64,000 nucleotides of DNA from Adhaeribacter pallidiroseus (GTDB taxonomy: Bacteria; Bacteroidota; Bacteroidia; Cytophagales; Hymenobacteraceae), in the NCBI RefSeq assembly GCF_003340495.1, contig NZ_QASA01000001.1:4836001-4900000 (forward strand). Reading direction: 5' to 3'. This document shows positions 1-9,631 of this stretch, one piece after another (the first letter of the stretch is position 1; every line of letters starts with the position of its first letter). A program made the translations under genes and the position numbers. Below the pieces are notes generated by a model. The model was not told where the DNA came from. It saw only the letters and a list, made by a program, of their open reading frames with translations, and did no database searches.

Positions 1-73
1 ACTTGTAATTGCTCCCGGAATGGCTTTCCCATTGTGAAACAGCTTTAAAATTTAAAAAATTTGCCGTTCCTAC

Positions 74-2284
74 TTACAAATTCTTCAGCAGGAAATTAGT
101 CATCATAGTGTATAAATGCAGGCGGGTGTTGCCGCCGGAAATGCCGTGGTTGCGATTGGGGTAATAAAACGACTCGAACTGTTTGTTGGCTTTAATCAGG
201 GCATCTTCCATGGCTACCGCATTCTGGAAATGCACGTTGTCGTCGCCGGTACCGTGAATGAGCAGGTACTTGCCTTTTAGTTTATCCACGTGCGTAACCG
301 GTGAATTTTCGTCGTAGCCAGCAGCGTTTTCCTGCGGACGCTTTAAATAGCGCTCGGTGTAAATATTATCGTAGTAGCGCCAGTTAGTAACGGGGGCCAC
401 GGCAATGGCGGTTTTAAAATAATCAGCGCCTTTGGTTAAGGCCAGCGACGACATATACCCGCCGAAGCTCCAGCCCCAGATGCCTATCCGGCTTTTATCC
501 ACGTAAGGTAAGCTCCCAAAATATTTGGCGCCTTCTATCTGGTCGATGGTTTCGTAATGGCCCAAGTTGGCGTACGTAATTTTCCGGAAAGCCGCTCCCC
601 GTCCGCCCGTACCCCGGTTATCCACGCAGGCTACGATGTAACCTCGTTGCGCCAGCATCTGAAACCAAAAATAATTGCCGCTGTTCCACGAGTCGAGCAC
701 TTGTTGGCTCCCCGGCCCGCCGTACACAAATAGCAGAACCGGATATTTTTTAGCAGCATCAAAATTGCTGGGCTTAATTACATACGCATTCAGTTTCACG
801 TTTTCGGTGGTGTTAAACGAGATAAACTGCAACGGCGACAAATTAAACTGCTTTAGTTTAGCCTGCAGTTGGGTATTTTCTTCCAGGTTTTTCACCAGTT
901 TCCCGCTCGGCGCGGCGTGCAAACTTACATTGGTGGGAGTATTGGCGGTGCTCTGGTAATCGAGGTAGTACGTAAAATCCGGATTCATGCTGATTCGGTG
1001 CGTGCCTTTCGCTTCGGTTAACCGTTTTTTATTACTACCTTTCAGGTTTACGCTGTACAACTGCTTTTCCATCGGCGACACCTCGGCGGCTAAATAATAG
1101 ACCAAACCTTGCTTTTCGTTGATGCCAACTACATCGGTTACATCCCAGTTGCCTTTGGTAAGTTGCTGTAATTGTTTGCCTTGTAAATCGTATAAATACA
1201 AATGGTTGTAGCCGTCTTTGTCGCTGGAAATAACAAACTGCTTCCCGTTTTTTAAATATTTTAGATCGTCGGTTATTTCAATGTAGGCTTTATCGGTCAG
1301 GCGTAACGCTACGTTTGTTTTACCGGTGTTCACGTCAGCGTGCAGAATTTCCAGGGTATTTTGCAAACGGTTCATCCGCTGTATCCAGAGCAAGTCTTTG
1401 GTTTCAGTCCAGCCAATACGCGGAATGTAAATGTCGGTTTCGGTGCCAATATCCTGACGGGTAGTTTTGTTGGTGTTTAAATCTACTACCGAAATGCTTA
1501 CTACCGAATTGGCTTCGCCGGCTTTCGGGTATTTAAAAGTATAATTTTGCGGATACAAAGGCCCCCACATTTGCAAGGTATATTGCTTTACCTGGCTTTC
1601 GTCGAAAGTATAGAAAGCAATCTTGGCCCCGTCCGGCGACCAGAAAAAGGCTTGTGCAAAACTAAATTCTTCTTCGTACACCCAATCGGTACCGCCGTTT
1701 ATGATTTTGTTGCGCTCGCCGTTGGTGGTAATTTGCTTTTCCTGGTTGCTGGCTAAATCCACGTAAAACAAGTTATTATCGCGCACAAAGGCTACCCGGC
1801 TCCCATCCGGCGAGAACGTAGCGAACATTTGTTTGCCTTTGGTGCTTAAAAGCCGGAGAGTTTTGGTTTTTACGTCGTATACATAGTACTGCGAACGCGA
1901 AGAATGCCGGTAAATAGGCTCGGTTTCGGTAGAGAACAAGATTCTCTGCTCGTCGGCACTGAAGGTGTATTCTTCAAAATCAATGGGCTTATCGCTACCC
2001 GCTATTTTTAAATCCTGCCCAGCTACTACGGTAGCTACCGGTTGGCCCGTGGTAACGTTGTAACGGATAATATCGGTAGCGTTGGATTGGTTGTTGGCCA
2101 CCATGGAGGTATAATACCGGCCATCCTGCGCCCAATCTACCCCGCTTACGGTTTTAGCGGCAAAGGTATTTTTCTGCCAGATGTCTTCTAAGGTAATTTT
2201 TTGTTTTTGTTGGGCCTTTACAGCGCCGGAAAACAGACAAACCAGAAGTAAAAAATGGAAAATTTTAAAAAAAAGTGTCCGCAT
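74..2284 (-). CDS. S9 family prolyl dipeptidyl peptidase (DPP IV type)
   Basis: A 736-residue serine peptidase that should remove N-terminal X-Pro dipeptides from peptides in the periplasm. The first 25 residues form a signal peptide ending VKAQ. Residues about 40-500 fit the DPP IV beta-propeller and include DWVYEEEF near residue 200; paired Glu residues there anchor the substrate amino terminus in DPP IV. Residues about 510-736 are the alpha/beta-hydrolase domain. The catalytic triad is readable: Ser606 in GWSFGG, Asp681 in GTGDDNVH and His713 in NRNHG. Length matches the family. It stands alone, reading toward the left edge, and starts at an ATG close to the divergent lipoprotein gene. Family assignment is firm; the exact substrate is inferred. 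Confidence 0.93.
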   Translation of the reverse strand: MRTLFFKIFHFLLLVCLFSGAVKAQQKQKITLEDIWQKNTFAAKTVSGVDWAQDGRYYTSMVANNQSNATDIIRYNVTTGQPVATVVAGQDLKIAGSDKPIDFEEYTFSADEQRILFSTETEPIYRHSSRSQYYVYDVKTKTLRLLSTKGKQMFATFSPDGSRVAFVRDNNLFYVDLASNQEKQITTNGERNKIINGGTDWVYEEEFSFAQAFFWSPDGAKIAFYTFDESQVKQYTLQMWGPLYPQNYTFKYPKAGEANSVVSISVVDLNTNKTTRQDIGTETDIYIPRIGWTETKDLLWIQRMNRLQNTLEILHADVNTGKTNVALRLTDKAYIEITDDLKYLKNGKQFVISSDKDGYNHLYLYDLQGKQLQQLTKGNWDVTDVVGINEKQGLVYYLAAEVSPMEKQLYSVNLKGSNKKRLTEAKGTHRISMNPDFTYYLDYQSTANTPTNVSLHAAPSGKLVKNLEENTQLQAKLKQFNLSPLQFISFNTTENVKLNAYVIKPSNFDAAKKYPVLLFVYGGPGSQQVLDSWNSGNYFWFQMLAQRGYIVACVDNRGTGGRGAAFRKITYANLGHYETIDQIEGAKYFGSLPYVDKSRIGIWGWSFGGYMSSLALTKGADYFKTAIAVAPVTNWRYYDNIYTERYLKRPQENAAGYDENSPVTHVDKLKGKYLLIHGTGDDNVHFQNAVAMEDALIKANKQFESFYYPNRNHGISGGNTRLHLYTMMTNFLLKNL

Positions 2285-2422
2285 AAGAAAGTTAAAAATT
2301 CACGACGCAAAGTTACCGGTTTTAAACGAAACTATTCCGTCTCCCCATTTAGTAGAAACCAGAACGCCCAACCAAATATTAAATTATAATTCCGGTTAGT
2401 ATCAAATCGTATACAGAATAAC

Positions 2423-2430
2423 TAATTTTG
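2423..2430 (+). promoter_or_regulatory. possible -7 promoter element
   Basis: TAATTTTG matches the Bacteroidota -7 consensus TAnnTTTG and lies 38 bases before the ATG at 2468. I see no convincing TTG at the expected distance upstream, so support is weak. Confidence 0.3.
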
Positions 2431-2467
2431 ATTCGTTCTAAGAATAAATATTTTGCCGGGTACTTTC

Positions 2468-3358
2468 ATGACAAAGCTTTCTTCTGCGTTTGCACCTTTT
2501 TTATTCATTTTCTTTACTGTTTTAGTCACCGCCTGTAACAACGATTCGGAAGCACCCACCGTGTTGCAATTGGTTTCCAGTACGGGCCAGGACTACGTCT
2601 CGGAGAACCGCACTGTACTGGGTGGCACCAGGGTAATTACGGGCGTATACGCGCAGGCACCCACTGAAAATGTAAGCTTAACTAAATTTGTGGTTACATT
2701 CAATCATGATAGCTTAGATAAACAAACCCCAATCGTTTTCTTAGATTCTACGTTAGCGACAGATACAAAAACTTTTGCCATGCAGGTAGCATATACCCCG
2801 CGTAACTTAGCCAATAAGGAAATTTGGCGATTCACTATTACGGATAGTAATAGTAAAACCTATCAGAAAGAGATACGAATTAAAACAACTTCTACCGTAA
2901 ACACGGCGAAATCTAATTACTACACTTACACCAATGTAGTACTTAGCCGATTAAAAAACCCGAAAAAGCCTTTCATAGATTCAACAGGGCTGTTTGGTTT
3001 TGCTTCGGCAACAGGCACATCTTTTCCGGCCTATGCTGTCAAGCAGCCCGGCGTTGCTACGCAAATAGATTTGCTTTTTAATGACTTCAGAGCACAAAAA
3101 CCCAGCTTAAGCACTGTAAACAGCAATACGCTCGTAAATACTACTTTAACTACTGGCAGATTTGATTCTATTACGAATGTCACTATGTTAACAAATGCCT
3201 ATCCTGTTAACGCACCAACAGTTATCAAGCTGGAAAATTTAAAAACTAATCAAGTCTTAGCTTTTAAATCTGTTTCCAATAAAGTGGGATTGTTACGCAT
3301 TGTAAAGGCTCACAAAACTCTTGATTCATTAACAATCAACGTGAAAGTAGAAAAGTAA
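2468..3358 (+). CDS. secreted lipoprotein of unknown function
   Basis: A 296-residue protein that I do not recognise. The ATG at 2468 is preferred over an in-frame TTG at 2453 because it begins directly with a lipoprotein signal (MTKLSSAF, hydrophobic core, lipobox VTAC, then an Asn/Asp stretch). The remainder is rich in Thr, Val, Asn and Lys with alternating hydrophobic residues, which suggests beta-sandwich folds. Phrases such as TENVSLTKFVVTFN resemble Ig-like stress-bearing domains of Bacteroidota surface lipoproteins, but I cannot name one. It is a single gene divergent from the peptidase and convergent with the porin gene, sharing a terminator hairpin with the latter. Confidence 0.7.
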   Translation: MTKLSSAFAPFLFIFFTVLVTACNNDSEAPTVLQLVSSTGQDYVSENRTVLGGTRVITGVYAQAPTENVSLTKFVVTFNHDSLDKQTPIVFLDSTLATDTKTFAMQVAYTPRNLANKEIWRFTITDSNSKTYQKEIRIKTTSTVNTAKSNYYTYTNVVLSRLKNPKKPFIDSTGLFGFASATGTSFPAYAVKQPGVATQIDLLFNDFRAQKPSLSTVNSNTLVNTTLTTGRFDSITNVTMLTNAYPVNAPTVIKLENLKTNQVLAFKSVSNKVGLLRIVKAHKTLDSLTINVKVEK

Positions 3359-3461
3359 AAGTAGCAAATTATATAATGTGCTTTATACGCCTGTATAATC
3401 AAGGATAGAACAAATACTAAATGCCGGGTATTTTTTATGTTCTCACATTCAGGTTTAAAGC

Positions 3462-3503
3462 AAAAAAGCGGGATCTTGTTTAAACAAGATCCCGCCTGGA
3501 TAT
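3462..3503. terminator. bidirectional terminator hairpin
   Basis: A perfect 28-base palindrome at 3468-3495 (14-base arms, half GCGGGATCTTGTTT) is preceded by six A and followed by a T-rich run. It can therefore end transcription from the lipoprotein gene on the plus strand and the porin gene on the minus strand. Confidence 0.85.
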
Positions 3504-3519
3504 TTTTTTAAATTTTTTG

Positions 3520-5043
3520 CTAAAAATTAAACCCAACCGTAAACAGCACGCTGTTCGTCGTGTTTTTAGTAGAAACTACCGGTTGCAGATTATCGAGCAG
3601 TGAATAAGGAGCATACACACTGTTATAACGGAAGTTTACCACGGCTATATCAAAAAAGGTATTTTCTTGTTTAATGCCAACTCCGGCGGTCAGGTATCTT
3701 TTATCCCGATCGTAAGCACTGCTTTTATACGGATCGCCGTACAAGGCATAACCAGCGCGTAACCGAAAAATGTTATACCGGTACTCGCCGCCTACCCGGA
3801 AATTTAAAGCAGATTGGTACGTATCTTTAATAATATCGTTAGTACCAGAGAAAGTATCTGCCCCGTCGTTGTTGCCTAAACGAGCACCACCGTAATTTAC
3901 GTATTCTACATCCGCCGATATAAAACCATTCTTCCCGGCAAAAAAAGCGACTCCCCCATTGGCACGCAGCGGCGTAGTTAAAGTATATTCAAAATCGCCA
4001 GGAGTTAAGCTTTTATCATAATTACCTGGAGCAGAACCCCCAAAGGTAGTTGCCATAGAAGTAGTATACTGGTCGCGTAAGGTATAGAACGTTGGCGTTT
4101 GTACCGACACTCCAATGCGTACCGCATCAACCGGCCGCACAATTACCCCTACTTTTAAGTTAACTCCGGAACCAGTAGTGGTAAACTCATCACTTAAAGT
4201 TAAATTCTGGAAATCAGTAGTAGGATCAGCATCTACTTCCTGGTAAACCCGAGCTTGATTGTAGCGAACAGTAGTCAGGCCAACCGAAGCTCCCAAATAC
4301 AACTTATCGCGGTAACTGGCGCCATACGAAAAATCCCACTGGTTCTGAGCGCCTTTGCTGGTAACAGTTTCATTTTGGGTTAAATTACCCTGGGATTCTA
4401 CATAAATTTCCTCCCGGATCGGGGAGTTCGGATTATTAGGTTCCGTCGGGATTTTATTTACGCCAATTAAATAAGTAGAATAAGCTAGCCCTTCCAGAGT
4501 CTCAATCCCATTATCGTATTCTGCATCTAAGTCCGCTTCGGTGCGCTGGTTAGCAATAGCCGTTTCGCCTAAAGATTGCACCAAAGATTCCGTTTGATTT
4601 ACTGAACCACCGTACCTGAAACGATTTTGAAAATTATTTAAACGAGTTAAGCCAATGCCGAATGCACCCGAGCGCCAATCACTCTCATCGGTATCTGCTT
4701 TACGTTTCGTAAAAACAATACCTAAACTGGGTATATTAATAATATTTCGTTGATCCGTAGCACTGCTATTGTTATTTAACTTGCTTTCGGTACCAGATAA
4801 GCTAATACCCGGCGAAAAAGAAATCTCGGATCGGCGATATAACCCCAAACCAGCCGGGTTGCCCGACAAAGTGGAAATATCGGCTCCCAGCGCGGTTTGC
4901 GCGCCAGCCATACCCTGTATGCGGGCGGAGCCACCAAAATCGGTGCGGGAGTATCGGAGGGCATCGACCTCAGTTTGGGCCGATACCTCTCCTGTCCAGC
5001 TTAAAAAGACTAAGCCGGCTATTAAAAATTTATATTGATTCAT
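3520..5043 (-). CDS. OmpP1/FadL-type outer-membrane beta-barrel protein
   Basis: A 507-residue outer-membrane protein with a signal peptide ending EVSAQ. After it comes DALRYSRTDFGGSARIQGMAGA, then ALGADISTLSGNPAGLGLYR, the hallmark N-terminal segment of Bacteroidota OmpP1/FadL/TodX relatives (the N-terminal hatch before a 14-strand barrel). The rest alternates in beta-strand fashion, and the last residue is Phe (VGFNF), the usual BAM signal. The family moves hydrophobic compounds across the outer membrane; the substrate here is unknown. It starts 17 bases after the stop of the upstream Gly/Tyr-rich lipoprotein gene, so the two are probably one transcript ending at the 3468-3495 hairpin. Confidence 0.85.
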   Translation of the reverse strand: MNQYKFLIAGLVFLSWTGEVSAQTEVDALRYSRTDFGGSARIQGMAGAQTALGADISTLSGNPAGLGLYRRSEISFSPGISLSGTESKLNNNSSATDQRNIINIPSLGIVFTKRKADTDESDWRSGAFGIGLTRLNNFQNRFRYGGSVNQTESLVQSLGETAIANQRTEADLDAEYDNGIETLEGLAYSTYLIGVNKIPTEPNNPNSPIREEIYVESQGNLTQNETVTSKGAQNQWDFSYGASYRDKLYLGASVGLTTVRYNQARVYQEVDADPTTDFQNLTLSDEFTTTGSGVNLKVGVIVRPVDAVRIGVSVQTPTFYTLRDQYTTSMATTFGGSAPGNYDKSLTPGDFEYTLTTPLRANGGVAFFAGKNGFISADVEYVNYGGARLGNNDGADTFSGTNDIIKDTYQSALNFRVGGEYRYNIFRLRAGYALYGDPYKSSAYDRDKRYLTAGVGIKQENTFFDIAVVNFRYNSVYAPYSLLDNLQPVVSTKNTTNSVLFTVGFNF

Positions 5044-5060
5044 AATAAGTCTAAAGAAAT

Positions 5061-6374
5061 TTAATTACGTCTGGGTCTGCCACCGCCACTGCTGCCACCA
5101 CCATTATTAGACGGAGCAGGCGAAGAAGAACGGCTAGGCTGACTCCAGGAATCATTGCGTTGCGGAGCTGGCTGCGACCGGAAAATATCCTGACTACGGC
5201 TTTCGCGGCGAGGCGCTTCGTAACGAGGGGTTGTTTCAAAAGTCCGCGGCTGTGATTCAATTACCCGCGCTGGCCGGCTTTGACGTTGGGTCTCAGTTGG
5301 GAAGCTAGGCGGGGTTGGAGTTGCCGCATCATTGGAAATAGTTCCTTCAAACCGACGTACCGGGCGAGTAGATGGCCGATAACCGGAATTATCAGTACTA
5401 ACCCGGGCCGGCTGATTGGTATTCGGAGAAATTACTGTACCAGCATCTACGGGATTAACAACCGCCGTACGGGCACCACGTACCGCACGACCTGATGTAC
5501 CTCCTACATTACCCGGGTTTATTACACCACCGGCATTACCTGTACTTGGGGCAACTACTCCACCACCATTTACAATCCGGGCCGGACGACCACCATTCGC
5601 ATCAATTACCCGGTTACCACCCGTACCAGGAGCTATACGACCACCCGCATTATTGCGATCGGTAGGCACTACGCTACGCTCTGGGCGCGGACCGTAATTA
5701 CGCGGCCGATAGTTAGTAGGATAACGATCATAGTTGCCGCCATTGGCATAATAGCCGTTATAGAAGCCGTTGTAATAACCATTGTTAAAACCATTACGAT
5801 AACCAAAAAGCCCGCCGCCATAGCTGTAAGGGCTGTAAAAACCACCATAACCGGCATAAGGCGAGAAAAACGGATTACCCCAACCTAAGCCAATAGAAAG
5901 ACCGGTATAGAAACCCGGACGGTAAAATCCGGAACCATAAGAGAACGGATCGTAGAACGGATTATAAGCATTAAACCCGGAACCGTACCAATACGGATCG
6001 GTATAAGCAAAATCATAATATGACATGCCGCGGTACGGGCTGTTAAAACGGCGAATACGCGAAGCATAGGTATAATCTTCGGAGTAATAATCATAATCGC
6101 TGTACGAATCATCGTTATTGCTCCGGTTGTTTTTAGTAGTACCCGAATATTCCGGATTCGCTACTTCGTCCGGATTTAGATTAGAACTAGACTCGTTAGC
6201 AACGTTATTTTCGGTTACAGCCGCCGTGGGCTTGCTGGCAAATACGGTTTTATCCGTAGAAGCATAGTATAAATCATCGGTTTCGGTAGATGACTGAATG
6301 GCAGTAGGACCACTGCAACCTGCCAGCAGGAGGGTTGCCAATGGCACTAATGAGAGTTTATGTAAGTATTTCAT
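5061..6374 (-). CDS. Gly/Tyr/Asn-rich lipoprotein of unknown function
   Basis: A 437-residue lipoprotein with signal MKYLHKLSLVPLATLLLAGC. The middle (about residues 95-225) is strikingly rich in Tyr, Gly, Asn, Phe and Pro (runs such as NGYYNGFYNGYY). The C-terminal half is rich in Arg, Pro, Ser, Asn and Gly and ends GGGSSGGGRPRRN. It looks intrinsically disordered and sticky, as in proteins annotated prolyl-rich or vitellogenin-like in this phylum; no enzymatic domain is visible. It sits first in a two-gene transcript with the OmpP1/FadL-type porin, which suggests an envelope role. The compositional repeats generate long spurious open frames on both strands. I cannot assign a function. Confidence 0.72.
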   Translation of the reverse strand: MKYLHKLSLVPLATLLLAGCSGPTAIQSSTETDDLYYASTDKTVFASKPTAAVTENNVANESSSNLNPDEVANPEYSGTTKNNRSNNDDSYSDYDYYSEDYTYASRIRRFNSPYRGMSYYDFAYTDPYWYGSGFNAYNPFYDPFSYGSGFYRPGFYTGLSIGLGWGNPFFSPYAGYGGFYSPYSYGGGLFGYRNGFNNGYYNGFYNGYYANGGNYDRYPTNYRPRNYGPRPERSVVPTDRNNAGGRIAPGTGGNRVIDANGGRPARIVNGGGVVAPSTGNAGGVINPGNVGGTSGRAVRGARTAVVNPVDAGTVISPNTNQPARVSTDNSGYRPSTRPVRRFEGTISNDAATPTPPSFPTETQRQSRPARVIESQPRTFETTPRYEAPRRESRSQDIFRSQPAPQRNDSWSQPSRSSSPAPSNNGGGSSGGGRPRRN

Positions 6375-6428
6375 GGTGTATGGGCTATAACGCTACGAGA
6401 TAAAATTTAAGCAGCCTTCCGGTAAAGG

Positions 6429-6458
6429 TTGGCTTTATTATAATTTAACGTAATTTTG
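6429..6458 (+). promoter_or_regulatory. Bacteroidota-type promoter of proS
   Basis: TTG at 6429-6431, a 19-base spacer, then TAATTTTG at 6451-6458 fit the phylum's TTG-N17-20-TAnnTTTG promoter. The proS ATG follows 90 bases later. Confidence 0.6.
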
Positions 6459-6547
6459 AACAGATTTGATATATTATTTTAATAGTCAAATCTTGTACCA
6501 AATAACTACGAATTTTCCAATACAAATATACAAAAAATAATAAAAAA

Positions 6548-8023
6548 ATGAGCAAAAGCTTACCGAAAAGAAGCGAAGATTACTCCCTGTGGTACAATGA
6601 GTTAGTAAAGCGGGCCGGACTGGCCGAGAACTCGCCCGTGCGGGGCTGCATGGTAATTAAACCATACGGTTATGCCATTTGGGAAAAGATGCAACGTATC
6701 CTGGACGATATGTTTAAAAAAACCGGTCATAGCAATGCTTATTTTCCTTTGTTTATTCCTAAATCTTTCTTTAGCAAGGAAGCCAGCCACGTAGAAGGTT
6801 TTGCCAAAGAATGCGCCGTAGTAACGCACTACCGCCTTAAAAATGCCGAAGATGGCAGCGGCATTGTGGTGGATCCGGATGCTAAACTGGAAGAAGAACT
6901 GATCGTACGGCCTACTTCTGAAACGGTAATCTGGAATACGTACAAAAACTGGATTCAATCGTACCGCGATTTACCGCTGCTGCTCAACCAATGGGCGAAC
7001 GTAGTGCGCTGGGAGATGCGCACCCGCTTATTTTTACGGACATCGGAGTTTTTGTGGCAGGAAGGCCATACGGCCCACGCTACGGCTCAGGAAGCTATTG
7101 CCGAAACGGAGCAAATGTTGGGCGTATACGCCGAGTTTGCGGAGAAATTTATGGCTGTGCCCGTAGTACGCGGCGTTAAGAGCCCGAACGAACGTTTTGC
7201 CGGGGCCCTGGAAACGTATTGCATTGAGGCCATGATGCAAGATGGTAAAGCCTTGCAAGCTGGTACTTCGCATTTTTTGGGTCAGAATTTTGCGAAAGCT
7301 TTTGATGTAAAATTTGCTACCCGGGAAGGTGGTTTAGAGTACGTTTGGGGAACTTCGTGGGGCGTGAGCACCCGTTTAATGGGTGCTTTAATCATGGCCC
7401 ACTCCGATGACGATGGTTTGGTATTGCCTCCCATGCTGGCTCCTACGCAGGTGGTTATTATTCCGGTATTTTTCAACGAAACGCAATTGGCGCAAATCTC
7501 GGAAAAAGCCAAACAGATAAAACAAGCTTTAGAAGCCCGCAACATTTCGGTGAAGTTCGATGACCGCGATACCCAGAAGCCCGGCTGGAAATTTGCCGAG
7601 TACGAGTTGCAGGGCGTACCCGTCCGGATTGCTATTGGCATGCGCGATTTAGAAAATGGCACTGCCGAAGTAGCTCGCCGCGATACCAAAGCAAAAACTA
7701 CTTACCCCTTCGAAAACCTGGAAACGCAAGTAGTAAATCTCTTAACCGAAATCCAGGAAAATATTTATCAGAAAGCTTACCAGTTCCGGGAAGTGCATAT
7801 TACCAAAGTAGATTCGTACGACGAATTTAAAAATGTGCTGGATACGAAAGGTGGTTTTGTTTTAGCCCATTGGGACGGCACGCCCGAAACGGAAGAACGC
7901 ATAAAAGAAGAAACCAAAGCTACTATCCGGTGCATTGCCCTGGACGCGGAGGCGGAAGAAGGCACTTGTATTTTAACCGGAAAACCATCGACTCGGCGCG
8001 TACATTTTGCCCGGGCTTATTAG
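6548..8023 (+). CDS. proS: proline--tRNA ligase (eukaryote/archaea-like short form)
   Basis: A 491-residue class II aminoacyl-tRNA synthetase that charges tRNA-Pro with proline in the cytoplasm. The N terminus ([19 protein letters not shown]), the segment with [16 protein letters not shown] and the motif-2 region ([20 protein letters not shown] then [13 protein letters not shown]) are typical of the ProS type that lacks the bacterial insertion editing domain. The anticodon-binding domain follows from about residue 295. The C-terminal tail with [18 protein letters not shown] is characteristic of this form, as is the length. The gene is monocistronic, with its own promoter (6429-6458) and terminator (8073-8109). 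Confidence 0.97.
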   Translation: MSKSLPKRSEDYSLWYNELVKRAGLAENSPVRGCMVIKPYGYAIWEKMQRILDDMFKKTGHSNAYFPLFIPKSFFSKEASHVEGFAKECAVVTHYRLKNAEDGSGIVVDPDAKLEEELIVRPTSETVIWNTYKNWIQSYRDLPLLLNQWANVVRWEMRTRLFLRTSEFLWQEGHTAHATAQEAIAETEQMLGVYAEFAEKFMAVPVVRGVKSPNERFAGALETYCIEAMMQDGKALQAGTSHFLGQNFAKAFDVKFATREGGLEYVWGTSWGVSTRLMGALIMAHSDDDGLVLPPMLAPTQVVIIPVFFNETQLAQISEKAKQIKQALEARNISVKFDDRDTQKPGWKFAEYELQGVPVRIAIGMRDLENGTAEVARRDTKAKTTYPFENLETQVVNLLTEIQENIYQKAYQFREVHITKVDSYDEFKNVLDTKGGFVLAHWDGTPETEERIKEETKATIRCIALDAEAEEGTCILTGKPSTRRVHFARAY

Positions 8024-8413
8024 ACACTAATATCAAGACGCTAGTAGTAAGATTTTTTAAATTTTTAACTAGACCCGGTAAGTTGTAAAACTTATCGGGT
8101 TTCTTTTTTATGTTCCTATAAGCGACTCGTTATTGCTTGCTCGTGCCAGATTTTTTGAAATTTAAAAAAGATGATTAAAAAGCTGAACAGGATGTGCGAT
8201 ATCATTTTATGAAATTTTAGAATTTGTAAACCGGATGGTTTCTACAAATCAGAATGAACAAGTTAGATTGAACTAGTAATGGTTCATAAGGGATTATTAC
8301 AAATTATCAAAAATTTAAAAATTCTTACTTCCACCATCCTTACTCTCTCTTCTGCGAATTTACCGGATTTAATAAATTTAAAAACACAACCTTCAAGAAA
8401 CTAATACAAATGA
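8024..8413. other. intergenic region after proS
   Basis: Apart from the proS terminator at 8073-8109, this A/T-rich stretch shows no open frame with coding character and no RNA gene that I can recognise. It contains several copies of the TTTAAATTTTT-type string. Confidence 0.5.
8073..8109 (+). terminator. proS terminator
   Basis: ACCCGGTAAGTT, a 4-base loop and AACTTATCGGGT form a 12-bp stem with one G-U pair, followed by TTCTTTTTT. It lies 50 bases after the proS stop. Confidence 0.9.
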
Positions 8414-8443
8414 TTGCTTCCTCTGGCATTGCTTGTATATTTG
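8414..8443 (+). promoter_or_regulatory. Bacteroidota-type promoter of the Gfo/Idh gene
   Basis: TTG at 8414-8416, exactly 19 bases, then TATATTTG at 8436-8443. It has the same spacing as the proS promoter and lies 31 bases before the ATG at 8475. Confidence 0.65.
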
Positions 8444-8474
8444 GATTTTCCGGTAAAACAATTTGCAGCAAAAT

Positions 8475-9536
8475 ATGACTTCTTCTCAAAATGCGCCGAT
8501 TACGGTAGGGTTAGCTTCTTACGGCATGTCTGGTCTGGTTTTTCACGCTCCTTTGCTGGCCGCCAATCCGCAATTCAAGATCACCAAAGTACTGGAACGA
8601 AGCAGCGAAAAGTCAAAATTGCGCTACCCGGAAGTGGAAGTAGTTAAAGATTTTCAGGCGTTGATTCAGGACGATGCCTTGGAACTAATAGTGATTAATA
8701 CGCCTAACGCGCTGCATTTCGAGATGGGCCAACAAGCTTTGCGCGCCGGTAAACACGTAGTAATGGAAAAACCATTTACCGTTACCGCCCAGGAAGCAAA
8801 CGAATTAATTACCCTGGCCAAAGAACAGCACCGCATTTTAACTGTTTTTCAGAACCGGCGCTGGGATGGCGATTTCCGGACCATTCAGCAGGTGGTAGCG
8901 CAAAAGCTTTTGGGCAAACTGGTGTATTACGAAGCCCATTATGATCGTTTCCGGAACTACGTAGAAGCTAACACCTGGAAAGAAGAAACCGGCCCTGGTT
9001 CGGGCTTATTATACAACTTAGGCTCCCACATGCTTGATCAGGCCCTGGTATTATTTGGAAAACCCCAAGCCATTACCGCCCACTTGGGTACGCAGCGCCC
9101 CGGCGGTAGAATTGATGATTACTACGCTATTACTCTGCATTACCCGGAATTAATGGCGAGTATAAAATCCAGTTACCTGGTGCGTGAACCCGGTCCGCGT
9201 TACATATTAAATGGGACCGAAGGCTCATTTCATAAATATGGCATCGATCCGCAGGAAGAAGCCTTAAAAGTGGGCCAAATACCTACCGGACCAAACTGGG
9301 GACAAGAACCTACTGCGGATTGGGGCAAACTAAATACCCAACTAAACGGCCTGCACTTTACCGGCACCATCGAAACATTGCCCGGCGACTACCCTGCTTT
9401 TTACCAAAACGTATACGAGGCCATTCGCTTAGGCAAAGAACTGCAAGTGAAACCCGAAGAAGCAGCCTTAGGCATTCAACTCATCCAACTAGCCCAGCTA
9501 AGTAGCACCGAAAAGCGGACAATTTTAGTTGATTAG
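8475..9536 (+). CDS. Gfo/Idh/MocA family oxidoreductase
   Basis: A 353-residue cytoplasmic NAD(P)-dependent sugar or inositol-type dehydrogenase. The ATG at 8475 is chosen over an in-frame TTG at 8463. The N-terminal Rossmann domain begins ITVGLASYGMSG, slightly unlike the usual GxGxxG, and carries the family signature GKHVVMEKPFTVT with the catalytic EKP Lys. The C-terminal alpha/beta substrate domain has ENRRWDGDF-like (QNRRWDGDF) and GPGSGLLYNLGSHMLDQAL, as in E. coli YdgJ and related scyllo-inositol dehydrogenases. It lacks a signal peptide, unlike the second Gfo/Idh protein in the window. The gene is single; its last codons and stop merge into a 7-bp-period repeat array. Confidence 0.9.
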   Translation: MTSSQNAPITVGLASYGMSGLVFHAPLLAANPQFKITKVLERSSEKSKLRYPEVEVVKDFQALIQDDALELIVINTPNALHFEMGQQALRAGKHVVMEKPFTVTAQEANELITLAKEQHRILTVFQNRRWDGDFRTIQQVVAQKLLGKLVYYEAHYDRFRNYVEANTWKEETGPGSGLLYNLGSHMLDQALVLFGKPQAITAHLGTQRPGGRIDDYYAITLHYPELMASIKSSYLVREPGPRYILNGTEGSFHKYGIDPQEEALKVGQIPTGPNWGQEPTADWGKLNTQLNGLHFTGTIETLPGDYPAFYQNVYEAIRLGKELQVKPEEAALGIQLIQLAQLSSTEKRTILVD

Positions 9537-9626
9537 AGTTGAAAGGTTGGAAGGTTAGAAAGTTGCAGGTTACAGGTTGCAAGTTACTAATTGGTAGATG
9601 GTACTTGGTAAATGGTACTTGGTAGA
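9528..9626. repeat. heptamer-period tandem array after the Gfo/Idh gene
   Basis: Degenerate 7-8 base units of the GGTTGCA/AGGTTGGA type run from the last codons of the gene across its stop to about 9586. A second unit type follows: TTGGTAG at 9591-9597 and 9619-9625, ATGGTAC at 9598-9604 and 9612-9618, TTGGTAA at 9605-9611. The 7-base register is exact in the second part. Confidence 0.75.
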
Positions 9627-9631
9627 TGTAA

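Noticed and set aside
2181-2399. 72-codon frame over the start of the peptidase gene
   Set aside because: Antisense to the peptidase signal peptide and lacking coding character.
5280-5697. Plus-strand frames rich in Arg, Thr and Pro
   Set aside because: They mirror the low-complexity Gly/Arg/Pro-rich lipoprotein on the minus strand.
7282-7689. 135-codon open frame on the minus strand
   Set aside because: Shadow of proS, whose motifs are complete on the plus strand.
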